DNA of 64,000 bases from Flavobacterium reichenbachii (GTDB taxonomy: Bacteria > Bacteroidota > Bacteroidia > Flavobacteriales > Flavobacteriaceae): positions 124,001-188,000 of the forward strand of contig NZ_MUHF01000003.1 in the NCBI RefSeq assembly GCF_002217435.1. Reading direction: 5' to 3'. Positions 26,501 through 31,500 of this stretch are shown piece after piece (within the stretch, counting starts at the first letter, position 1; each line of letters begins with the position of its first letter). Both the position numbers and the translations under genes were made by a program. The notes beneath the pieces are model-generated. The model ran no database searches. It had not been told where the DNA came from and worked only from the letters and a program-made list of their open reading frames with translations.

Positions 26501-29500
26501 TCTCTGCCAGCCGATAAAGGATTAATCGCTTTTGAAGAAATACTTCGCCATGATAGCACACAGGTAATGGTGTTGTATGGAGAGGAAAATAAAATAATTA
26601 AGCATTATAAGGACGAGGGCAGAAAAGAAAAAACAACTCAGAATATTTCTGCTCTTACTGATCAAATTACACAAGAAATCATCAATATAACAGCTGAAAT
26701 ATTAACATTAAAACCTACTGATATTGATAAAAGTGAACGATTAGCAGAATATGGTTTTGACTCTATATTATTGACAAAATTTGCACAGTCAATTAACAAT
26801 TTTTATGGTTTAGATATAATGCCCATTGAATTTTTTAATCATCCAACTATTGAGGAGATAGTGCAATTTCTTGTAGATAACTACAGTGAAACCTTATCGA
26901 ATAATAGTAATTTAGAAATAATTGACGAGAAAATTTTTGCACAACCGATTAAACAGAATTTTAGCGACACAAAAATTATTCCGAGACACAGGAATAAAAA
27001 AATAAATGTTCCTGACAATTATAGCTCTTTAGCAACTGATGATATAGCGATTATTGGTTTGGGTGCGGCATTCTCAGGAGCTAAAAATTCAGCTGAATTA
27101 TGGTCAAATATCATAGAAGGAGAACTACTTACCACCACTGCAAGTAATTCTTTGCATTATGGAGAGACAACAGTAAATTACGAAGAAAAATATCTTGGGA
27201 ATTTAAATCTAAGTGAAGAAAAATATAAGTTGTTAAGCCGTCAGCAACAAATGATGTTTAGCGTATTGGGTCAGGCTATAGTAGAAAATCAAATCTCTTT
27301 AAAAGAACTTTCATCATCTTCTACTGGAGTTTTTATTGGTGCTCAACAAGTTTTTATTAATGATAAAGAACTTAATGAAATGCAAAATTTTCAAGATCAG
27401 AGATCTTACCTTATACCTAATAAGATCTCATTTCATTTAAACTTGAAGGGACCAAGTGAAGTTGTAAATACTTCCTGCACAAGTGCGTATGTTGCATTGC
27501 ATAGAGCTATGCAAAGTATTTCTTTAGGTGAGTGTGACCAGGCAATTGTTGGAGGGGTTAATATCATTCCAAAAACAGAACTTCAGAAGATCAACCTGAC
27601 AGAAATTAAAGAACTTTTAAGTAATAGCAATACAACAAAGAGTTTTTCAAATGAAGGTACAGGGTTTATAAGCAGCGAAGGAGCGGGAGTAATTATTATA
27701 AAATCTCTTAAAAAAGCTAAAGCAGACCATAATAAAATATTAGCCTTGATCAAATCGAGCGCAATTTTTCATGGAGGAAAAGGTTTTTCTTTAGAAGCTC
27801 CAAGCCCTTCAGGAATTAGAGAAGCTGTAATTATGAGTTTTCGAAAAGCTAAAATAAACCCTGAAACAATAGATTATATTGAAGCACATGGTATTGCAAA
27901 TCCGTTTGCTGATGCAATAGAGCTGCAAACATTAAATGATGTTTATAAAGAGTTGAGTTCTAATCCAGATAAAAAATGGCATATTGGCAGTATAAAACCA
28001 ACTATCGGACATCCCGAATTTGCTTCGGGGATAGCATCATTAATTAAAGTGGTAAAGGCTTTTGAAAACAAAAAAATTCCAGGAATATCAGGTTTAAGTA
28101 ATATTAACAATCAGATTGAAAATGATCATTCTTTAATTTTAAAAGATAAGGGCTCTATCTGGGAAGAAAAACATTACGCAAGAAGGGCGGCACTGAATGG
28201 GTATGCGATTGGAGGTGTAAATGCTCACATTATTTTAGAGGAGTATATAGACGAAAGTATCATTCCACGAGATGAATTTAAAAATCTGGTGATACAAAAA
28301 AGTGAACCAATAAAAAATAGCATTGAAGCTAGCACGCAGAAAGTCAACCCATCTGTGGGTGTTAATGAAATTAACAAAGAAAAAATAGTTTGGAATGAAG
28401 GCGAATTAAATATAATAATTGAAGAAGAGCTAAAAGTGATATGGGCTGAAGTTTTAGAGTTGGAAAGTGAGATAATTAGTGTTGAGAAAAGTTTTTTTGA
28501 ATTAGGCGGGCATTCATTAAATGCTATGTATTTATTAAATCAAATTAATGAAAAATTCACTGTAAAACTTTCTTTGCATCAGATTTTATCACTCAATACA
28601 ATTGAATTAATGAGTGAATATATTAGTGAAAAAGCACTTCAAAATAAAGACCTGCCAATTTTTAGAGATCAGGATGACCTCAATAATAATGAAGTTAATC
28701 ATGTATTTCCAAAACTAAATATTTCAACTGTAAAAGATCATGGAGATCAGCAATGGTTCGAAGCCTTTCACCAACAGGAAAAAATAGTCATCAGAAAAAA
28801 TATTCTTGAGGAACATTGCTTTAATATGTCATTTTTAATAAGATTTAAGCAAGTTGATGCGAAAATTCTAGAAAGAGTAATACAGGAGCTTTTAAAAAGA
28901 CATGAAAGTCTAAGAACTTCGTTTAAAATTATAGATGGTCATGTTAAGCAGTATGTTGAAAAAAATATTCCTGAAATTGCTATTGAATATATTGATATTT
29001 CAAATGATATAAATAAAGATCAATTGATAGCACAAATTCGTAAAAGCAGTAATAATGTTAGATTTGATTTAGAAAAACTTCCCCTTTTTCATCTAAAAGT
29101 AGTGAAATATTCTGAAGAGATGTCCGGGCTGTTATTTACTATAGATCATATTATATCAGATGGTGTTTCTATGAATATACTTAGTAAAGAAATTCAACAA
29201 CTTTATGTAGCATTCTCAGAAGGGAAAGAAACACCCTTGGCACCTGTAAAATTTCAGTATAAAGATTATGCGCTATGGGTAAATGAATTTTCGAAAAGTG
29301 AAAAAGCACTATTATTAAAAGAAAAATATTTAGACAAAATTAGAAATAGTATTAGTAAAACTAATGATCAATATGATTTAACATATAAAGAAAAATTAAG
29401 TTCAGAAATACAAATTGCAGCAAAAGGCAGACCTATAGATAAATTTTCTAATGCCTATGGAAAGGTTGTAAATCTATATCAAGAACAAGGATCTTCTTAT

Positions 29501-30148
29501 AAGATTTTTGTGAAAGGGACAAATTATGAAAACCTGCAAAAATTGACCTCAAATAATGGGTCAAGTATATTTATGAATATAGTTTCGGTATTTATATTGG
29601 TATTTTATAAAATTAACAAAACAAATCATTTGAGATTTTCAGTTCCCTATTCGACAAGGATATTTAAGGAATTTGAAGAAATGGTAGGATGGTTTTCAAC
29701 ATCTATAATATTAGCTCTGGATATTAATGATTCCTTATCATTTAAAGAATTTGTATTGTTGGCTACAGAAGAAATGTTTGAAACTTCTCAAAACAGATTT
29801 TACCCACATGAAGAAATTTTAAATGATTTAGATGTTCCATTAAGAGTATTAACACCAACTTTTTTTAATTTTATTACTGGAGTTTATACAGAAATGGATC
29901 TAGAAAATTTTGGAGAAGGCCATAGCAAAGATGGCTCAGGGCATTTTAACCTGAAAGGATTGTTTGTTCCATTTAACAGTGGAATATTATTTAATTTAGA
30001 ATATAATCGCGAGGCTTATTCTGCAGAAGATATCGACTATATTATTCAAAATTATTTTATTATACTGGATCAGCTTGTTAAAAATGAAGGTGCTCCAATA
30101 TCCGAAATTTTGAAAAATATTCCTCAAAATTTGACTTTAACTAATTAA
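11531..30148 (+). CDS. Trans-AT polyketide synthase: DH-ACP / KS-DH-KR-ACP / KS-DH-KR-cMT-ACP / KS-DH0-KR-ACP / KS-T-C
   Basis: Giant 6205-aa terminal PKS protein. Approximate domains: DH 1-285 (H20, D192); ACP S355; KS4 430-855 (C593, H728, H766); DH 1015-1290 (H1048, D1205, Q1209); KR (TGGLGGLG 1479-1486, Y1613); ACP S1766; KS5 1850-2290 (C2031, H2166, H2204); DH (H2484, D2641); KR (GGHGGLG 2952-2958, Y3093); cMT (EVGAGTGGT 3387-3395); ACP S3643; KS6 3737-4165 (C3909, H4044, H4083); DH-like domain with Tyr4368 in place of the catalytic His, so inactive; KR (Y4934); ACP S5078; divergent KS7 5170-5590 (C5316, H5453, H5494); carrier protein with LGGHS (S5662); condensation domain about 5735-6190 with DHIISDG and H5873. 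There is no AT, ER or thioesterase. Chain release by the terminal C domain onto an amine or alcohol acceptor is inferred. It overlaps the upstream gene by 8 bp. Confidence 0.95.
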   Translation: MNNKIITIDFLHDNYILRDHKVYDVRIIPGVTYLDLVLRSSKKLFNKDFSLSRILFVEPLSTTEDYDRRLEITYSTGNQSEYEVVIRSQKIDHNGQTFGEWIRHMNCRIDSVEKLSSEITFDVENFIINSEKDYEMATVYQEAKTIAICHGEFMQTHGKIYQRGDEELMELHLSELAEEYREKMTAHPAFLDGATFAGSSFKLDDRDDSITNGVPYIPFSIQKFEKVLPFPSTVYVYSKRQPVTSDKLPEIIHNDIMLFNREGKFLASFEKIASKRIRDPESIKKLLEKPDLLSETKSPELQYKTTNVLQPQKKQAKTIEDKIKDFLKEKIAEKLDADPIEIGENIGFYDLGLDSNSTMALVRELESKCQHDFYPTLLFEYQTIAELGEYLLLNEKEHFADFESKEFIIEEEAAKDEVFFTNDLVGDSTVADEPIAIIGISGRYPMAKNISEFWENLKEGKNCITEIPTDRWDTDDNEKKVYNWGGFLDQIDTFDPLFFHISPKEAENMDPQVRLFLEESWKTLEDGGYTPEELSKKEKVGVFAGVFWTDYQLYRSEQRIDPVYPSSFVSLVANTVSSSFGFHGPSLGIDTQCSSSLTALHLACDSIKKGECTVALAGGVNLTSHPSKYNWLSNSMFLSSKGKCESFGKGGDGYVPGEGVGVVLLKSLSKAIKDGDQIYALIKGTAINHDGKSSGFTVPNPKAQALVIKEAIAKAKVDIKNFSYIEAHGTGTSLGDPIEIAGLAKIFNLENKQYCRIGSVKSNIGHCESAAGISGVTKVILQLKHKQLVPSINSTTLNPHIDFKNSAFRVQQELEEWKAVNDQPRLAGVSSFGAGGSNSHIILEEYIPKSRKIYTANFPAIIVLSAKNKNRLREQVLNLKEHLESVSDQNLYDIAYTLQIGRKAMEQRLAIVAENKKELLAYLDDYLNEITENCFEGNVKNKTINFELNNDSEDIYVGSVFADKNIEEIAKLWIRGLHNNWKELYGNETPVVVSLPTYPFAKEKYWISTSIKSNSGKLHALIHQNTSNLQEQKFTSVFNGTEPFFEDHKIKGEKILPGVAYVELARIAGNLSLDKKVSQITDITWLHPIKSKNIESKISIEISHEREEFGYEIYSEDENQIVHGHGKLHTHELMSPDKKNLDDIKQNLIESLDKKAYYKLFEELGFSYGMSFQGIESLSYNESEVLSKISLPKQKEYLFNLGMLDSALQTCAVLGINKKDQEIALPFKIGEISFYKELSEIVWCHTYLSDESNKPESKKYNIDLLSDTGDILISIKDFEVLRQFKKTASGLAIENEKEGMSLFKNVWKDALKKEAETVSGTNSQLILLAGASANLADKLREDLVIEVESIISNSEEEFFIAVFEKVQEKIAEKTPCDITIVYENQDYLEKSFVSGLLKTVSQETLKITGRTIGVDDLSVNQSEELSRILECEASLSDAEVRYINGQRQVKKVEDYNEEDEKTEREENVKIKKDGVYLITGGLGGLGIVFAKYLSEDIGAQVILTGRSEQEHELLKLQNCNYYQCDISDKKALEQLIAKIENKHQKLDGIIHSAGVIRDSFILKKTSQEIHQVFLPKIEGTKNLDEATKHLPLDFLIFFSSVSGVTGNIGQADYASANAYLNNYAEFRNNQRDNGLRKGKTLSINWPLWKDGGMQITNEVLVHLEKKWGLIPLPQSEGLESFHKLLNSKLNHGIVIYGKKKGISEKFIGSLNGMTVSGKSVHVAQVSNKESRENVTRFLKKHLAKELKIDQEKLELDVALDEYGIDSIAISNINNNLGEIFGEIPSTLFFEYKTLGELVNYFEREYEAALFHTDEKVNQTSNDLELPVHNYNSKHHAKKKRFYTQEAPQQKDIAIIGLSGIYPGSRNIAEFWKNLQDGNDLVSEIPEERWDLENFYDREKGKKGKSYSKWGGFIENIDKFDADFFNISPFEAEMMDPQERLFMQVVWEVIEDSGYTRSSINKPIRVNSTTEETENTVGVYVGVMNQDYQLLGIEERLKGNFITPTSNSSSIANRISYFYNFSGPSIGIDTMCSSSLTAIHLACESIQNNSCNLAIAGGVNIIAHPNKYFMLSQARFMSSEGKCKSFGVGGDGYVPGEGVGAILLKSLEEAKKDGDQIYAVIKGSAINHGGKTNGYTVPNPKAQSIVIEKAINKAGVKPENFSYIEAHGTGTSLGDPIEILGLNTAFQVEEKQYCSIGSVKSNIGHCESAAGIAGVTKLLLQLKYKQLVPSLHSSVINPNIVFEKTPFKVQQKLEHWQTTNDKPRLTAISSFGAGGSNAHIILEEFIKDKSLFTVPFVIIVLSSKSRSQLRMQVSNLYRELEKEDLNITAVAYTLQTGREAMPYRLATVVSDMADLKDKLSSYLIGEVTGFFENTDELKAVKDAIEVKSFKKSSKEHYDHLAQQWVLEGVQIDWKGLYENIPVKVSLPTYPFVKESYWIPIEPAATININSNEKQLHPLLHRNVSRFSDQKYVSLYTGSEGFLSDHKVLEESILPGVAYIELLRAAIAESSGLRVMKIENLLLLHPLKVNKATEVFVELQKKSDSITGEVYSFINGERTQHCQAVSRLGDIKAVKKFDIEALLTESKEKLQGSLLYEMLKSAGLSLGNSFQGVKELHIGNNYCLSELRLPTELGYEYSPGILDSVLHTIFGLNRKKENQSQLSFPYHIGSIEFYKNLENTKSLFGYAEFSSKTNSADQVKSYDVYLLNELGESLLFIKDFVALTGSGNKEKDSMPLKEVLDVSSMSYLPSWRRILTEHEIKSSQGFHLLITGTQPIDSHVLSDIKSILSKDGDKVTESIEFPLVSFDEVPKIYLLHGLTTSSTSDYINVESEVFAVVKELSKRYTNQPLQITSLTIDTLGVYSEEKISFYGSGISGFLSSVLKEEPKWNIRMIDMKRQDLKPAILESIFSLSPSFSGKQFCWRSGSFYELDLVRYKLEHRLGKLKKGGVYVLLGGHGGLGRTTTDYLITHYDAQIIWLGRRSYDATIKKDQDILSLKGKRPYYYQCDALSDQSIMEAYTQIKNLYGTVNGLFHCAIVLEDSLLAEMSLDKFERSYLPKSKGSHNLINAFKSEPLDFICFYSSFQSFWNGMGQSNYSAGCTYKDSYARYVEASTGIPSYSINWGYWGEVGVVSDSRYKILMNSMGAESISSNEGMQILEEVLSGEPRQVIAVKLKGKEVFKSLERSACEISVIKTMSTVSLNEVKEGNYETKGVQDIDVFKNISRRLLLGVLLDMGLETNAINWISIVNLQEKLRVIGLYKRLFEEIVSELSDAGYLERKGDEVRYLKSENSDFNIANSFENFLENSSENYLPQVTLLKTCLDSFSSILSGQIRATDVLFPSGSLDLVSPIYKGNAQMDYFNELISDSIVSAVASGINSLPVGSKIKLLEVGAGTGGTSEILFKKLEKYKDFIEYKYTDISHGFLFYAEDKYKEMAPYLSTCIFNIEESPIHQEIPLGEYDIVVGSNVVHATKNILNTLTNIKAVLKQGGMLFLNEISGKELFTTLTFGLLEGWWLYDDEELRLTGSPGLLKSSWDKVLKEAGFKQINFFPKKTESSLAQQMIVAKSDGMVKIFKDEKVKESVSLPSEAAALKTFDEKKEYTQKLNHEINKEELITEITAIVASTIKYRKEDFDINKSFMDYGFDSILGTTLVKNINEAFDIDLSPIDIFNYPTVASLSAYIELQYKEILEKKLSSNIALGQKNPIENIEELHNQTKEYQKIEEPLLDLSISSGSSYILDDEIAIIGMSGRYPKSKNLDEFWSNISQGIDCVDEVSKNRWDLNEHYKEGGEKTGELYCKWMGELSDVDKFDPLFFNISPTEAILMDPQHRIFLEECWKSFEDAGYQQDDLNGIKCGTYAGIMINEYTHRIKESGIDKNQAQMMTGNSNSIFAARVAYLLNLKGPAIAVDTACSSSLVSIHLACQALRSKEVDMAIAGGVSLYLSVETYKQMCAAGMLSPTGKCKSFDNDADGFVPGEGVGVVVLKRLKDAIRDNDDIKGVIIGSGINQDGKTNGITAPNANSQLSLMKEIYERYNIKPETISYVETHGTGTKLGDPIEIEALKKVFEVSNTKNYCGIGSVKSNIGHTSAAAGIASLAKVILQLKHEKIAPTINFENENELLNIKESAFYINKALRDWQYNESKPRRAAISSFGFSGTNAHIVIEEYKSKETYPSHLGAAIFPISAKNTESLKNQVKDLKQFLIENPEVQLHDIAYTLQVGRTPMEERLVCIASNVEELKLELSNYLDGNTKEMLQGNIKKSGTKFFIKGKAGSAYIKISIEEKELDSLGQLWVSGIKIDWTLLYQEIKFPKRISLPTYSFIRESYWVAEKKLEIKTEKSTLHPLLHTNYSSLKEQKFISNFSGEEFFIKNYKIKNKNAIPAGALLEMAREAGFQSLIEDVVKITDVNWLSPVYINKDSNEVAINLYQEKEETVYEIYSLKDGKEDLHNTGKLSSEVPKERKNITLESIINRATGFKNGKELYGELNDIGLYYNESFQVINKIYYGRNEAISQIKRNKKEESFILSPDVIDAAFQTCMANILYHKEDFVLNALKYIQEVDIYKSLKDASWCYVAKNNTEKDFDVAFLNEEGEILVYLSNFLLSNEETLPDYRENADEKNKLFYLEPKWDKVLLSEKARTISNHLVIIVGENQIKTEEISSIPNTTVKQINTKDPMEFSKLLFEEVSIIAAQDKSTKITVLHENQDWYYYSYATGIFRTFQLGNHQLQGQLLGVDSFLMNDNELFEIIKSEFQSTDIEVRYQENERESRTLQPIHTNQIVNESFKIKDDGVYIITGGAGGLGKIFAQYLSSKAKKCKIILVGRSVLSEEKEAEIANIQGAKYNLCDITDEKKLKKLIDEIREEFGSINGIIHAAGAVTSRENTNQFLKSIESSEVLLPKIKGTQYLDEFTKDDSLDFVIYFSSISGALEGAVSLNLSDYALANAFLSSFANQRNKNVLEGRRKGKTISINWPVWKDIGLYNVKSEQWTEEILGIKSLPADKGLIAFEEILRHDSTQVMVLYGEENKIIKHYKDEGRKEKTTQNISALTDQITQEIINITAEILTLKPTDIDKSERLAEYGFDSILLTKFAQSINNFYGLDIMPIEFFNHPTIEEIVQFLVDNYSETLSNNSNLEIIDEKIFAQPIKQNFSDTKIIPRHRNKKINVPDNYSSLATDDIAIIGLGAAFSGAKNSAELWSNIIEGELLTTTASNSLHYGETTVNYEEKYLGNLNLSEEKYKLLSRQQQMMFSVLGQAIVENQISLKELSSSSTGVFIGAQQVFINDKELNEMQNFQDQRSYLIPNKISFHLNLKGPSEVVNTSCTSAYVALHRAMQSISLGECDQAIVGGVNIIPKTELQKINLTEIKELLSNSNTTKSFSNEGTGFISSEGAGVIIIKSLKKAKADHNKILALIKSSAIFHGGKGFSLEAPSPSGIREAVIMSFRKAKINPETIDYIEAHGIANPFADAIELQTLNDVYKELSSNPDKKWHIGSIKPTIGHPEFASGIASLIKVVKAFENKKIPGISGLSNINNQIENDHSLILKDKGSIWEEKHYARRAALNGYAIGGVNAHIILEEYIDESIIPRDEFKNLVIQKSEPIKNSIEASTQKVNPSVGVNEINKEKIVWNEGELNIIIEEELKVIWAEVLELESEIISVEKSFFELGGHSLNAMYLLNQINEKFTVKLSLHQILSLNTIELMSEYISEKALQNKDLPIFRDQDDLNNNEVNHVFPKLNISTVKDHGDQQWFEAFHQQEKIVIRKNILEEHCFNMSFLIRFKQVDAKILERVIQELLKRHESLRTSFKIIDGHVKQYVEKNIPEIAIEYIDISNDINKDQLIAQIRKSSNNVRFDLEKLPLFHLKVVKYSEEMSGLLFTIDHIISDGVSMNILSKEIQQLYVAFSEGKETPLAPVKFQYKDYALWVNEFSKSEKALLLKEKYLDKIRNSISKTNDQYDLTYKEKLSSEIQIAAKGRPIDKFSNAYGKVVNLYQEQGSSYKIFVKGTNYENLQKLTSNNGSSIFMNIVSVFILVFYKINKTNHLRFSVPYSTRIFKEFEEMVGWFSTSIILALDINDSLSFKEFVLLATEEMFETSQNRFYPHEEILNDLDVPLRVLTPTFFNFITGVYTEMDLENFGEGHSKDGSGHFNLKGLFVPFNSGILFNLEYNREAYSAEDIDYIIQNYFIILDQLVKNEGAPISEILKNIPQNLTLTN

Positions 30149-30154
30149 AATCTA

Positions 30155-31426
30155 ATGAAAAAATTTATAACAGTTTTGTTTCTTATTATTATATCACTAA
30201 TAGGAACATCAATGACTTCTTTTTCATTAGGAATCTGGATGTTAAAAACCTCAAATACTACATTTTATTATGCCTTAATAGGATTTTTAACGATTTTTCC
30301 ACAGATTCTGTTTAGTCCCTTTATAGGAAGTATAATTGATCGGTTTGATAAGAAAAAAATTATTATAACAGGACAGATATTTGCTGCTTTAGGAAGTTTT
30401 ATTATGATCCTATTATATCATTTGAATCTTTTGAAAATAGAATATATATTAATGATCACTTTTATGAGTTCTGTAGCAAACGGCTTTGTTTCTAAAGCCT
30501 TTTATGTTTCTACTGCTTCATTGGTAAAAAAAGGAGATATAGGAAGGGCAAAGGGGATCGAAAGTACCGCATATGCATTAACAACAATAACAGTTCCAAT
30601 AGTTGCCCCATTAATTTATACCATAATTGATTTAAGTGGAGTATTTTTAATAGACGTTTTTTCGTTTTTAATATCAATTGCGGGTTTATTATATCTCAAT
30701 TTTAATATAAAGCAAGTCGATAAAGAGCAAGTATCTTACAAAAAAGATGTTCAGGTAGTATCTCAGTTTTTAAAATCTGGAAAGGGACTTCAGCAATTAA
30801 TTATATTCTATGCATGGATTAGTCTTGTTTTAGGTGGATTAGGTATTTTGACTACACCAATGATCCTTGGGTTTTCAAACGAAACAGGACTTGGTATTGC
30901 AATGACTTTTGCTGGTGTTGGAGGAGCATTGGGAGGAATTATAATGAGTATCTATAAAAATGTAAAATTACCTATTAAGAATGTTATTTTACTCCTTCAC
31001 TTATTAGGATTTATTTTATTGCTCTTTATCATAATACCCATTAATATTATTTCTGTTGGAATTTTACTTTTTTCTTTTGCATTTATAACTGCCATCATGA
31101 TGATTAACGATCATATATTTTGGCAGAGGATTGTTCCTTATGAAATACAAGGAAGAGTATTTGGATATAAGGATTTAGTCATAAAGATATGGACTCCGAT
31201 TTCGTATTTAATAATGAGCGTAGTAATAGACAATTTAGCAAAACTAATTGTTAAAAATATTCCTGTAAATAGAAATTATTACCCTGGTTCAGACAGAACA
31301 TTTGTGATTTTAGTAATATTTTCTTTCATTGGTTTTTTAATTTTATTAGTGTCTTACGTAATTAAATGGAGCAAAATTTTTGCAGGTTTAGATATTTTAT
31401 TTTCTCAAAAAAGAAATCAGGAATAG
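30155..31426 (+). CDS. MFS efflux transporter of the PKS cluster
   Basis: A 423-aa polytopic membrane protein with about twelve hydrophobic helices. An RFDKKK-type basic loop follows the second helix, as in major facilitator exporters of the EntS/macrolide-efflux group. It starts 6 bp after the stop of the terminal PKS and precedes the AT-ER gene on the same strand, so it is co-transcribed. By position it should export the polyketide or give self-resistance. The family is clear from hydropathy and the loop motif; the substrate is inferred from the neighbourhood only. Confidence 0.85.
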   Translation: MKKFITVLFLIIISLIGTSMTSFSLGIWMLKTSNTTFYYALIGFLTIFPQILFSPFIGSIIDRFDKKKIIITGQIFAALGSFIMILLYHLNLLKIEYILMITFMSSVANGFVSKAFYVSTASLVKKGDIGRAKGIESTAYALTTITVPIVAPLIYTIIDLSGVFLIDVFSFLISIAGLLYLNFNIKQVDKEQVSYKKDVQVVSQFLKSGKGLQQLIIFYAWISLVLGGLGILTTPMILGFSNETGLGIAMTFAGVGGALGGIIMSIYKNVKLPIKNVILLLHLLGFILLLFIIIPINIISVGILLFSFAFITAIMMINDHIFWQRIVPYEIQGRVFGYKDLVIKIWTPISYLIMSVVIDNLAKLIVKNIPVNRNYYPGSDRTFVILVIFSFIGFLILLVSYVIKWSKIFAGLDILFSQKRNQE

Positions 31427-31500
31427 TATTTTTTATGCCATTCAAGGTTGGTCATTCATCTCATTAAATTTTAACAATAACAATATAACAGCAGTAATAA

